Made by a program: the position numbers and the translations under genes
The notes under the pieces: model-generated
What the model was told of the DNA's origin: nothing
Database searches by the model: none
The model's input: the letters and a program-made list of their open reading frames with translations, nothing else
NCBI RefSeq assembly: GCF_048269545.1
Contig: NZ_JBLXIJ010000002.1
Coordinates: 1-64,000 of the forward strand
Source: Halpernia sp048269545
GTDB lineage: Bacteria > Bacteroidota > Bacteroidia > Flavobacteriales > Weeksellaceae
Reading direction: 5' to 3'
DNA length: 64,000 bases
Shown: piece after piece, positions 1-8,247 of the stretch
Layout: each line of letters starts with the position of its first letter
How positions within the stretch are numbered: position 1 is the stretch's first letter

Positions 1-61
1 CCTTAAAAGTCTAAAAAATAAATAATTTATTATATAATTAAAAAGTTTTTATTATTTGTGG

Positions 62-733
62 TTAAAATCTAACTTGTTTTGCAAAATCTTTTTTCCAAGC
101 AACATAGCCATAAATAGCCATAATCGCGAAAATGAAATATTGTACAGAAGTTATTCCCAAACCTTTATAGACCATCATTGGAACGCAAATAAAATCCCCT
201 ACAATCCAAAAAATCCAATTTTCAATTTTTCTTTTTGCCATAAAATACATTCCCACTAAAAATAATGAAGTGGTGAAAACGTCCATCCAATTTGCCCAAT
301 CTAGATGATAAAGTCCAAGATTGACGTTATTTATAGAAAAACGATTGTCTATAAAAGGTTTAAAATAATAAACTAAAGTTACTAAACCGAGACTTAGAAT
401 AAAAAGAAAAGTTACCAAATACCAATCTTTCTTGCTGGTTTTAGAAATTGAAACATGGATATTATCTTCTGAATTTTTCGACCATAAAATCCATCCATAA
501 ATACTCATTACAGTATAATAAAAATTAATCATCATGTCTCCTAAAAGCCCAAAGTCAAAGAGAATATACACATAAAGAATGGTGCTTATAATTCCAGTAG
601 GATAGACCCAAATATTCTTTTTTACAGAAAAGTAAACACTCAATATTCCGAAAATTGCAGCTGTAGATTCTAAAAATATTTGGAAATGCGTATAACTTTC
701 ATAAGGTTTTAGGAAAAGGTCATAAAAATTCAT
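62..733 (-). CDS. pnuC: PnuC-family nicotinamide riboside (or related vitamin) transporter
   Basis: Inner-membrane facilitator of the PnuC family, which brings in nicotinamide riboside for NAD synthesis; some Bacteroidota members carry thiamine instead. The 223-residue product has about seven hydrophobic segments. It shows the family traits of a Trp/Asn-rich core (WANWMDVFTTS) and a C-terminal segment ENWIFWIVGD followed by a YGYVAWKK end. The frame is open up to a TTG at 766, but I place the start at the ATG at 733, because a very good promoter (TTTG 767-764, TATCTTTG 746-739, minus strand) lies just upstream and the protein then begins like other PnuC proteins. That leaves almost no 5' leader. 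No thiamine-type riboswitch is visible upstream, which mildly favours nicotinamide riboside. The neighbour on the other side is outside the window. Confidence 0.85.
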   Translation of the reverse strand: MNFYDLFLKPYESYTHFQIFLESTAAIFGILSVYFSVKKNIWVYPTGIISTILYVYILFDFGLLGDMMINFYYTVMSIYGWILWSKNSEDNIHVSISKTSKKDWYLVTFLFILSLGLVTLVYYFKPFIDNRFSINNVNLGLYHLDWANWMDVFTTSLFLVGMYFMAKRKIENWIFWIVGDFICVPMMVYKGLGITSVQYFIFAIMAIYGYVAWKKDFAKQVRF

Positions 734-738
734 AGCAT

Positions 739-767
739 CAAAGATAAAACTTTTAACGAATGGCAAA
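739..767 (-). promoter_or_regulatory. Bacteroidota-type promoter of pnuC
   Basis: On the minus strand TTTG (767-764), 17 bases, then TATCTTTG (746-739) match the -33 TTTG and -7 TAnnTTTG elements of the Bacteroidota primary sigma factor. The ATG at 733 follows five bases later, so the transcript would be leaderless or nearly so. Confidence 0.6.
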
Positions 768-896
768 TAAATTTTATAAATAAAGATTTTTAATTAATTA
801 AAATTGGATAAAATTTGCAATAAATTGGTTAAAAAAAGTTAATAGTTGTAATTTTTTCCTATTTTCGTAACTTCTAAAATTAAAATAAAAACAATT

Positions 897-2591
897 ATGT
901 CGAATATCTGGAAGACAAAGCCATTATCACAATTATTAGATGAATCAGCAGAATCTGAGGAAGGATTAAAAAAAACGCTTTCAGCAGGTGCTCTTGTAGC
1001 ACTTGGAATTGGTGCAATTATCGGAGCTGGATTATTTTCAATTACAGGTTTAGCTGCTGCAGATTATGCAGGACCAGGAATTATGATTTCCTTCGTAATT
1101 GCTGCAGTGGGTTGCGCATTTGCGGGATTATGTTATGCGGAATTCGCATCCATGATTCCAGTTGCAGGAAGTGCTTATACTTATTCTTACGCCACGATGG
1201 GTGAATTTATCGCTTGGATTATTGGTTGGGATTTAGTCTTAGAATATGCCGTTGGTTCCGCAACAGTTGCATCGAGTTGGTCGGGATATCTTGGTAAATT
1301 ATTTAATGCTTTCGGAGTTGCACTACCACAAGAATTAATGATGACACCTTTTGATACTTACACTTTGAATGGTGTGGTTCATAGTGGATTTGTTAATTTA
1401 CCAGCGGTCTTTATTGTTACAATAATGTCTTTGGTGTTAATTAAAGGAACAAGTGAATCTGCAATGGTTAACAATTTTATTGTTTTTCTGAAAGTTGGAA
1501 TCGTTTTCGTATTTATTTTTGTTGGATTTAAATATGTAAAAGCAGAAAATTTAACACCACTTATTCCAGAAAATACAGGGAAATTTGGTAGTTATGGTTG
1601 GTCTGGAATAATTAGAGCAGCTGCAGTAGTCTTCTTTGCCTATATTGGTTTCGATGCGGTTTCAACTGCCGCACAAGAAACCAAAAACCCTAAAAAAGCA
1701 ATGCCGATTGGAATTATGGGTTCGCTTATTATTTGTACGGTTTTGTATATTATATTCGCTTATGTAATGGTAGGTGTGGTAAATTATAAAGAATTTACTG
1801 CAGGATCTGGAGGAGATCATTTAGCGCCAGTTGCTATTGCAATTGAACACATGGGAAGTGTTGTAAATGGAACTGTAGTTCCTGAATATCCATGGTTGAA
1901 TACTACTATTATTTTTGCGATTTTATTAGGATATTCATCAGTAATTTTAGTAATGTTAATGGGACAAAGTCGTGTATTTTATTCCATGAGTAAAGATGGA
2001 CTTTTACCAAAAGTTTTTTCAGAAATTCACCCAAAATTTAGAACACCTTATAAATCCAATTTATTTTTCTTGGTTTTTGTAAGTCTTTTTGCAGCACTCG
2101 TTCCGGGTAGAGTTGTTGGTGAAATGACGTCCATCGGGACTTTATTTGCATTTATTTTAGTCTGTATTGGAGTTTTAGTTTTAAGAAAAACCCAACCAAA
2201 TGCACCACGTGCTTTTAGAACACCTTTGGTTCCATTAATTCCAATTTTAGGAGTTTTAACTTGTCTCGGAATGATGGTTTTTTTACCAATTGATACCTGG
2301 ATCCGTTTGGTTGCTTGGATGATGATTGGTTTAGATGTTTATTTATACAGAGGAATTAAAAACAGTATTTTAGGAAATGCAGATGGAAATGGAAACGATA
2401 ATAAGACCTACAGAATTACATCTTATTGTGGTTTAGCTCTTACAGTTTTATTGGGAATTTTAGCTTATTTCCACCACTTAGATATTGAAGCAGGCGGTGC
2501 AGATACAGGTTTAATTGCTTTTTCAGTATTAATGGTAATTGTTCATTTGGCAATTTATATTTTCTATCTCGTTAAGAAGAATAATAATTAA
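897..2591 (+). CDS. APC-superfamily cationic amino-acid permease
   Basis: Amino-acid/polyamine/organocation transporter of the CAT-like subgroup (YfnA type), acting in the inner membrane as a proton-coupled or exchange carrier. The 564-residue protein has 12 to 14 hydrophobic helices. Helix 1 carries the substrate-binding glycine motif GIGAIIGAGLFSITG at about residues 38-52, and the central helix reads FFAYIGFDAVSTAAQETKNP, the classic APC consensus. Length and motifs are normal for CAT-type permeases, which are longer than the LysP group. The ATG start is well placed. A strong hairpin terminator follows directly. The substrate (arginine, lysine or a broader set) cannot be told from sequence. 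Confidence 0.88.
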   Translation: MSNIWKTKPLSQLLDESAESEEGLKKTLSAGALVALGIGAIIGAGLFSITGLAAADYAGPGIMISFVIAAVGCAFAGLCYAEFASMIPVAGSAYTYSYATMGEFIAWIIGWDLVLEYAVGSATVASSWSGYLGKLFNAFGVALPQELMMTPFDTYTLNGVVHSGFVNLPAVFIVTIMSLVLIKGTSESAMVNNFIVFLKVGIVFVFIFVGFKYVKAENLTPLIPENTGKFGSYGWSGIIRAAAVVFFAYIGFDAVSTAAQETKNPKKAMPIGIMGSLIICTVLYIIFAYVMVGVVNYKEFTAGSGGDHLAPVAIAIEHMGSVVNGTVVPEYPWLNTTIIFAILLGYSSVILVMLMGQSRVFYSMSKDGLLPKVFSEIHPKFRTPYKSNLFFLVFVSLFAALVPGRVVGEMTSIGTLFAFILVCIGVLVLRKTQPNAPRAFRTPLVPLIPILGVLTCLGMMVFLPIDTWIRLVAWMMIGLDVYLYRGIKNSILGNADGNGNDNKTYRITSYCGLALTVLLGILAYFHHLDIEAGGADTGLIAFSVLMVIVHLAIYIFYLVKKNNN

Positions 2592-2598
2592 TATATTT

Positions 2599-2623
2599 AA
2601 TCCCGCTTAATTGCGGGATTTTT
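2599..2623 (+). terminator. Rho-independent terminator after the permease gene
   Basis: Stem AATCCCGC / GCGGGATT (8 bp) with loop TTAATT, followed by a short T-run. It lies only 13 bases before the next start codon, so the downstream gene needs read-through or the weak TAATTTAG box at 2623-2630. Confidence 0.8.
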
Positions 2624-2636
2624 AATTTAGAAAACT

Positions 2637-3662
2637 ATGAAAACAAAAATTTCGATATTAATATTTTTAAGTTCGATCACTTTTTTAAAAAGTCAAACAT
2701 TAAAATTTGAAACTTTACTGCAAGATAAAATCAGCATTCGAGCTCTGCAGGTTTTTAATAATAAAGTTTATTATTCGGGAACAGATTCTAAATTTGGCTT
2801 TGTAGATTTAAAAAATACTGAAAGTAAAAAACAAGTTATTTTATCCGATAAAAAACTACAGTTTAGAACTTTAGCTCAAGATAAAAATAGTTTTTACACA
2901 ATAAATATAGAAAGTCCCGCGTATTTTTTTAAAATTGATAAAAAAACTTTAGACTCTAAAATTATTTTTATAGATACTACAAAAACTGCTTTTTATGATG
3001 CTTTGCAATTTGAAAATGATGGAAATGGAATTGCGCTCGGTGATCCAAATGGAAAATGCATGTCTTTAGTAAAAACAAAAAATTCAGGAAAAACTTGGGA
3101 GAAATTAAGATGTTCTGTTGTTCCGAAAGTAATTAATGGAGAAGCTGCTTTTGCGGCAAGCAATTCTAATATTTTTCTTAAAAATGGTGAGTTTTGGTTT
3201 GTGACAGGCGGAATGGTTTCCAGACAATATTATTCTCACGATTTTGGAAAAAGAATCAATGTAAAAAAATTAGATTTTGTAGATGGAACAAGTTCCACAG
3301 GAATTTATTCTTTAGATTTAAATTTTAATAATAGATTTGGAATTGCAGTTGGAGGCGATTACACCAAACAAGCCGATAATATTAATAACATTGCAACTAC
3401 ATTTAATGGTGGAGAAACTTGGCAAATTCAAGCTTCTGGAAAAAACGCTGGTTATATGACTTGCGTTAAAATTCGTCCAGGTTCAAATGGAAAAGAAATC
3501 ATCGCAGTTGGTGATCAACATATTTCTTACTCCGATGATTTTGGAAAAACTTGGACCAAAATTTCAGATGAAAAAAATCTTTATGTTGTAGATTGGGTGG
3601 ATAAAAATAATTTGGTTTTTGCGGGAAAAGACAGAATTCTAAAAGCTTATTTTAATAATTAA
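2637..3662 (+). CDS. Exported BNR/YCF48-like beta-propeller protein
   Basis: A 341-residue protein with an N-terminal signal peptide (about residues 1-19, ending FLKSQ). It contains several Asp-box-like repeats of the BNR/sialidase type: SGKTWEKL near residue 150, GGETWQIQ near 260 and FGKTWTKI near 302. This pattern belongs to YCF48/HCF136-like and BNR-repeat propellers, often labelled oxidoreductase in flavobacteria without biochemical support. It is probably periplasmic or surface-associated. No lipobox and no T9SS C-terminal domain are present. It starts immediately after a terminator hairpin. The fold is well supported; the function is unknown. Confidence 0.7.
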   Translation: MKTKISILIFLSSITFLKSQTLKFETLLQDKISIRALQVFNNKVYYSGTDSKFGFVDLKNTESKKQVILSDKKLQFRTLAQDKNSFYTINIESPAYFFKIDKKTLDSKIIFIDTTKTAFYDALQFENDGNGIALGDPNGKCMSLVKTKNSGKTWEKLRCSVVPKVINGEAAFAASNSNIFLKNGEFWFVTGGMVSRQYYSHDFGKRINVKKLDFVDGTSSTGIYSLDLNFNNRFGIAVGGDYTKQADNINNIATTFNGGETWQIQASGKNAGYMTCVKIRPGSNGKEIIAVGDQHISYSDDFGKTWTKISDEKNLYVVDWVDKNNLVFAGKDRILKAYFNN

Positions 3663-3669
3663 ATTTTTC

Positions 3670-3706
3670 AAAACCACAAAAATCACAAAAGTTTTGGTTT
3701 TTTTTT
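3670..3706 (+). terminator. Terminator after the BNR-repeat gene
   Basis: AAAACC (3670-3675) pairs with GGTTTT (3696-3701), the stem being extended by an A-run against a T-run with a small bulge, and a long T-stretch follows. It has few GC pairs, so it may be weak. The rest of the gap up to 3944 holds the hemN promoter and a small palindrome. Confidence 0.5.
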
Positions 3707-3857
3707 AACTTAAATTATTTCTTATTAAAGTTGAAAAAAGTCTGAATACTTAAATAATTCTTTTTTTGAGTTTAATATTATTTGGTTAACATTTTTTTAT
3801 CTTTAAAAAGTATTTTGTAATTCTTAAAACATTAAACTTTTGTTCCTTTTGACATCG

Positions 3858-3869
3858 TCGAATATTCGA
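3858..3869. promoter_or_regulatory. Perfect palindrome upstream of hemN
   Basis: TCGAATATTCGA is a perfect 12-bp palindrome about 40 bases upstream of the predicted -33 element of hemN. It could be an operator; it does not resemble the FNR consensus TTGATnnnnATCAA. Confidence 0.3.
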
Positions 3870-3909
3870 TTTGTAGTTAAAAGAATCTCCTAAAAAGTGA
3901 TTTTTAACA

Positions 3910-3940
3910 TTTAGCACCCGAAACATATTTCGTAATTTTG
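3910..3940 (+). promoter_or_regulatory. Promoter of hemN
   Basis: TTTA (3910-3913), 19 bases, then TAATTTTG (3933-3940), a full match to TAnnTTTG. The start codon follows after four bases, implying a leaderless or near-leaderless mRNA. Confidence 0.55.
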
Positions 3941-3944
3941 CTTT

Positions 3945-5306
3945 ATGAAAAAGTCATTAGTAGATAAATATAATATTCCCGGTCCACGTTACACTTCTTA
4001 TCCAACTGTTCCTTATTGGGACGAAGAAGGTTTTAGTGAAAATGCTTGGGAAAAATCAGTCATAAAATCTTTTAAAGAAAGCAATTCTGAACAAGGCATT
4101 TCAATTTACATCCATCTTCCGTTTTGTGAAGCGCTTTGTACATTTTGTGCGTGTCACAAGAGAATTACAAAGCAACATTCTGTAGAAACACCGTATCTTG
4201 AAAGTGTTATAAAAGAATGGCAACTTTATTTAAATTTATTTGATGAAAAACCGAAACTAAAAGAACTTCATTTAGGCGGTGGAACTCCAACTTTTTTTTC
4301 TCCGGCGAATTTGAAAACACTTTTAGATGCTTTATTTTCTACCGTAGAAATTGCAGAAAATCAAGAATTTAGTTTTGAAGGACATCCGAATAATACGACA
4401 AAAGAACATCTTCAAGTTTTATTTGATTTAGGATTTACGCGTGTAAGTTTTGGTGTTCAAGATTATGATCCAGTTGTTCAGAAAGCAATTAATAGAATTC
4501 AGCCCTTTGAAAATGTAAAAAATGTAACAGAATGGGCGAGAGAAATTGGTTATAAAAGCGTTTCTCACGATTTAATTTTTGGATTGCCGCACCAAAATTG
4601 GGAAAAAGTAGAATTTAGTATTAAACGAACTTTAGAATTGAAACCTGATCGTTTGGCGTTTTATTCTTACGCGCACGTTCCGTGGATAAAAGGAGTGGGA
4701 CAAAGAGGTTTTGATGAAAATGATTTACCAAGTGGTGAAGAAAAAAGAATTCTTTACGAAAATGGAAAAAAATTATTAGAAGAATTAGGTTATATAGAAG
4801 TAGGAATGGATCATTTTTCTTTAGAACATGATGATCTTTATCAATCTTTAAAATCTGGAAATATACACCGGAATTTTATGGGTTATTCTTCCAGTAAAAC
4901 GCAACTTATGATTGGTCTCGGAATGTCTGCAATTTCTGATTCTTGGTACGCTTTTGCGCAAAATGACAAAACCGTAGAAGCTTATCAAAATAGAGTAGAA
5001 GAAGGCAAAATCCCTGTGGTAAAAGGACATATCTTAAATGAAGAAGATTTAAAAATCAGACAACATATATTAAATTTAATGTGTAGATTAGAAACTTCTT
5101 GGGATGTACAAAGTGCGTTTCCAGAATTAACGAATGCCATAGAAAATTTAAAAGAAATGGAAAGCGATGGTTTAATAGAAATCTCCGAAAATAAAATAAA
5201 AATCACTGAAAAAGGACGCGCTTTTACCAGAAATGTAGCGATGACTTTTGACCTTAGAATGTTACGAAATAAACCAGAAACACGCATATTCTCTATGACT
5301 GTATAA
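3945..5306 (+). CDS. hemN: Oxygen-independent coproporphyrinogen III oxidase
   Basis: Radical SAM enzyme that decarboxylates two propionate side chains of coproporphyrinogen III to give protoporphyrinogen IX without oxygen, in cytoplasmic heme synthesis. At 453 residues it is full length. The cysteine cluster C61-x3-C65-x2-C68-x-C70 is the HemN signature and matches the spacing of the E. coli enzyme, unlike the HemW look-alikes that lack the fourth cysteine. The SAM-binding GGGTPTF follows at about residue 110, and a C-terminal HemN domain is present. It has its own promoter; the downstream gene begins 25 bases later and may be co-transcribed. True HemN rather than HemW is well supported by the CxxxCxxCxC motif and the N-terminal NIPGPRYTSYPT. 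Confidence 0.95.
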   Translation: MKKSLVDKYNIPGPRYTSYPTVPYWDEEGFSENAWEKSVIKSFKESNSEQGISIYIHLPFCEALCTFCACHKRITKQHSVETPYLESVIKEWQLYLNLFDEKPKLKELHLGGGTPTFFSPANLKTLLDALFSTVEIAENQEFSFEGHPNNTTKEHLQVLFDLGFTRVSFGVQDYDPVVQKAINRIQPFENVKNVTEWAREIGYKSVSHDLIFGLPHQNWEKVEFSIKRTLELKPDRLAFYSYAHVPWIKGVGQRGFDENDLPSGEEKRILYENGKKLLEELGYIEVGMDHFSLEHDDLYQSLKSGNIHRNFMGYSSSKTQLMIGLGMSAISDSWYAFAQNDKTVEAYQNRVEEGKIPVVKGHILNEEDLKIRQHILNLMCRLETSWDVQSAFPELTNAIENLKEMESDGLIEISENKIKITEKGRAFTRNVAMTFDLRMLRNKPETRIFSMTV

Positions 5307-5331
5307 AATATTAAACTTAAATACAAATGCC

Positions 5332-6090
5332 ATGAAAAAAATTATCTATTTTCTATTCTTAATTCTTTTTACGACAAGCAAGGCGCAAACAATCGCAGAA
5401 ACAGTAGATTGGTTGAATACCAAAAAAAGTGAAATTACAAGTACAGAAAGTTACACTATTGAAAAAGGAACAAGTTCTAACATTACATTTACAAAACAAC
5501 ATATAAAAATTGAAGGAAATTATAAAAGTACTAGTTTTAAATGGGCAACTATTGTAGATTTTAGAGTTAATGAAAATGTTGATAAACCAAGTCTTTATCT
5601 TATATCAGATGAAATGGAGAAAGGTTTACCGCTCTATATAATTTTAAAATTTGAGACAGAAGACACAAGAGATCGTTTTATAAAAGCTATAAAAAACATT
5701 ACAAGAACGAATGGTAATGAACTTGTAAATCCTTATTCTGAAAATCTTGCAGAAAATATACAATGGCTTAATGCAAAAGCGATTGATGTTTTTGAAGGAA
5801 GTGTAAAACAACGAGTGAATTATAGCAATTCTGGTATAAAAATTTATAATTTGAATAATAGTGAATCTTACACAATCAATTGGGGAAATATTAAGAGTTT
5901 ATCTTATAAATTATATGATAAAAATAAAAAATATTATATAATTACTTTAAAAAGTTCCGATGCATCTTCTGGTTCCGCTAAAGAGAAAAAAATATATGTT
6001 TCTAAATTTGTAGGAGAAACCTATGGACGGATTTTAAAAAATTTAGCCTTAAAGAAAGGTGCTAAATTTATTGATGAAGATTTGTTTTAA
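5332..6090 (+). CDS. Exported protein of unknown function with two internal repeats
   Basis: I do not recognise a named family. The 252-residue product starts with a clear signal peptide (residues 1-19, ending SKAQ), so it is exported. The mature part looks like two copies of one domain: the first opens with AETVDWLNTK at about residue 21, the second with AENIQWLNAK at about residue 138. Each has a Trp-centred strand (FKWATIVDF, INWGNIKSL) and ends in an Arg-containing helix. This resembles a PH-like or lipid-binding small domain, but that is only a guess. It follows hemN closely and ends one base from the convergent gene at 6092. Confidence 0.65.
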   Translation: MKKIIYFLFLILFTTSKAQTIAETVDWLNTKKSEITSTESYTIEKGTSSNITFTKQHIKIEGNYKSTSFKWATIVDFRVNENVDKPSLYLISDEMEKGLPLYIILKFETEDTRDRFIKAIKNITRTNGNELVNPYSENLAENIQWLNAKAIDVFEGSVKQRVNYSNSGIKIYNLNNSESYTINWGNIKSLSYKLYDKNKKYYIITLKSSDASSGSAKEKKIYVSKFVGETYGRILKNLALKKGAKFIDEDLF

Positions 6091-6091
6091 G

Positions 6092-6694
6092 TTAAAGTTG
6101 CTTCTTCCACTCAAAAATACTTTTTATAATTAAAAAAGGAAGTGCAGAAAGCATATAAAAGCAAATGGTATTCTGAAAAGATTCATCTAAATAATGCTTG
6201 CTTCCAAAATGTAAAACCGCACCTAATATAATAGAAACGTGTAAAATTATCATTCTGGTGGAAAAAACTCCGGTATTGTGAAATAGTGTAGTATTCAGTT
6301 TTTCAGAATTAAAATTAAGCATTGCAAAAAACAACATAAGAAATATATTTATATTAAAAGTAGTATTTCTAAATCCTAAAACTTGAAAGTTTATTATCAT
6401 TATATCATCATTATTGTATGAAAATACAAAGCCGAAAAGCACGATGATAAAAACAAAATAAATCCCCATCAAAAAGAGAGAATCTGAAATTAATTTAAAA
6501 GATAAAATAAATTTCCCAGTCTTTTTCCAACTTATTGCAAAGAGCGTTAAAATTTCTACTAAAGCCTGCCACCAAAAAAGATATAACATGTAGAACACAG
6601 AAACTTCACGGTTTGCGAGTGCGTAAATTGTAAGAATCAATGTTCCTAAAAAACTAAAATGGCGAAGGTTTAAATTCTCAATTATTTTCATCAA
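6092..6694 (-). CDS. Polytopic membrane protein, possibly DUF6498-like
   Basis: A 200-residue inner-membrane protein with about five or six hydrophobic segments. It has a conserved-looking start (NREVSVFYMLYLFWWQALVE) and a cytoplasmic, Lys-rich C-terminus (FEWKKQL). The WWQ motif near residue 42 recalls the DUF6498 family seen in many Bacteroidota, but I cannot confirm that. Two adjacent ATG codons exist at the start (6694 and 6691). It is encoded opposite to its neighbours, with a one-base gap to the end of the upstream exported protein gene. No function can be assigned. Confidence 0.6.
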   Translation of the reverse strand: MMKIIENLNLRHFSFLGTLILTIYALANREVSVFYMLYLFWWQALVEILTLFAISWKKTGKFILSFKLISDSLFLMGIYFVFIIVLFGFVFSYNNDDIMIINFQVLGFRNTTFNINIFLMLFFAMLNFNSEKLNTTLFHNTGVFSTRMIILHVSIILGAVLHFGSKHYLDESFQNTICFYMLSALPFLIIKSIFEWKKQL

Positions 6695-6797
6695 TTCATA
6701 TTCTAAAACAAAATAAATACAAATATTTTTAATTAAAAATAGGGCATTTGCCGTATTCTAAAATTGAAATCTCATTTGTAAGTTTGGAATATTAAAA

Positions 6798-7661
6798 ATG
6801 ATTATTATGATACAGAAAATAATTTTTACCGCGGTATTTCTTTTAAGTTTCCAATTTCTATTGAGTGCAGTTACAGAAACAAGATATTATAATGCGGGAC
6901 AGACAAAAGCACAAGTGAAAAGTGTATTAAATGAATTTGAAACTGCTTATAAAAATAATGGTAAGTACCAAGTAATTTATTTAAACAAAGTTTCTGATGA
7001 TGATTACACAATTGATTATACTTTAAGTTCAAAAGGTGCGCAAACTAAATCTGTAGTGCGTTATCAGTTATTCGCTGATCGTCTTATTATATGTATTTTG
7101 GATGCTACTTTTGTTTATGAAAATGGGAAAATTATAAAATTAACCCCAAATCATGCAAATAATAATGTGGTACAACTTTATAATATTTCAAAAAGCCAGT
7201 TTATAGATGACGTTTTTAAATATTTAAAAATTTCCGAAAATAAAACAAGTAGAGGAGAAAATAATATAACTGCGCTTTCAACACAGGTATCTGTAACCAA
7301 AAAATACAGCATTGGAGAAAATATTAATAATGCAAAAGATTATTCTAAAATGTATTTTGATTATGTTTTAAAATTAAGATCTACTATAAAATATTTTGGA
7401 GATAAAAACTCCAATTCATACGACGTAGAATATACGCAAGACGAGCCAGAAGGAACTGCAACAATTTTAATGAATTTTAAATTCACACCAGAAAATTTCA
7501 CTTTGACTTTAAAATCCGTCAATTATTATGATAAAGCGAGTAAAACATCATTTCCGCTTACAGAAGACAATTCTGTAGCGTGGCGAAAAAAATCTTACGA
7601 AACTGTAAAGAACTTTTATCTGGATAAACAAGCTGGTTTTATGGCACCTGCAGCAAAATAG
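6798..7661 (+). CDS. Exported two-domain protein, first of three tandem paralogues
   Basis: Unknown function. The 287-residue product has a signal peptide (about residues 1-23). An N-terminal domain (about 26-150) begins TRYYNAGQTKAQV, and a C-terminal domain (about 170-280) contains SNSYDVEYTQDE and FTLTLKSVNYYDK. The same two domains recur in order in the gene at 8248, and the second domain alone in the gene at 7776, so this is a local family made by duplication. The start could equally be the ATG at 6807. No catalytic motif is visible. The three genes face the same way and may be co-transcribed, though gaps of 114 and 37 bases separate them. Confidence 0.65.
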   Translation: MIIMIQKIIFTAVFLLSFQFLLSAVTETRYYNAGQTKAQVKSVLNEFETAYKNNGKYQVIYLNKVSDDDYTIDYTLSSKGAQTKSVVRYQLFADRLIICILDATFVYENGKIIKLTPNHANNNVVQLYNISKSQFIDDVFKYLKISENKTSRGENNITALSTQVSVTKKYSIGENINNAKDYSKMYFDYVLKLRSTIKYFGDKNSNSYDVEYTQDEPEGTATILMNFKFTPENFTLTLKSVNYYDKASKTSFPLTEDNSVAWRKKSYETVKNFYLDKQAGFMAPAAK

Positions 7662-7775
7662 TTAAACTTAGCTGTTTTCATAAATACTGCAAATGACGTA
7701 TTGAATGGAAAGCTTTCTAATTTTAAATTTGAAAACATTAAAATTTGAAAAAAAATAATCTGAAAAAATTAAACA

Positions 7776-8210
7776 ATGAAAAAATTAATATTTCTTTTTA
7801 GCTTCTTTGTATTTACGGTAAGTTTTGCCCAAGATTTTGCAACTAGAAATTACTTAAGTACAGATACAAGAGAAGTAGCAAAAGGTTTCGCTAAAAAATA
7901 TTCTGACAATGTTTTAACAAAAAAATACACCATCAGAAATATTGGAAATCCTGAAAGTAATAATTACGATGTAGAATATAGAGTAGAAGATAAAAGTGGC
8001 TATGTTTTAACGATTGTTAATTATGATTTTAGACCCACAGATTTTACTTTAACAATGAAATCTATGAACTATCACAACAAAAAAACAGGTGATATAACTT
8101 TGGTTAAAGGTAATAATTCCATAGAATCTGTAGCAAAATATTATGCAACTACTCAAAAGCTTTTGATCACACTTCAATCGCTTTATATTTCACCAGAAAT
8201 GAACAAATAA
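7776..8210 (+). CDS. Exported single-domain paralogue of the flanking genes
   Basis: A 144-residue exported protein (signal peptide to about residue 18, ending SFAQ). It corresponds to only the C-terminal domain of its two neighbours: NNYDVEYRVEDKSG, FRPTDFTLTMKSMNYH and a closing helix line up with the second halves of the genes at 6798 and 8248. It therefore seems to be a domain-level duplication or a copy that lost its first domain, while the signal peptide and reading frame remain intact. Function unknown. Confidence 0.65.
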   Translation: MKKLIFLFSFFVFTVSFAQDFATRNYLSTDTREVAKGFAKKYSDNVLTKKYTIRNIGNPESNNYDVEYRVEDKSGYVLTIVNYDFRPTDFTLTMKSMNYHNKKTGDITLVKGNNSIESVAKYYATTQKLLITLQSLYISPEMNK

Positions 8211-8247
8211 ATTTTTATAATAAATCTTAACTTTAAAATAAATTATC

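Noticed and set aside
734..766. TTG start extending PnuC by 11 residues
   Set aside because: The region contains the promoter -7 box; translation from it would start upstream of the transcript.
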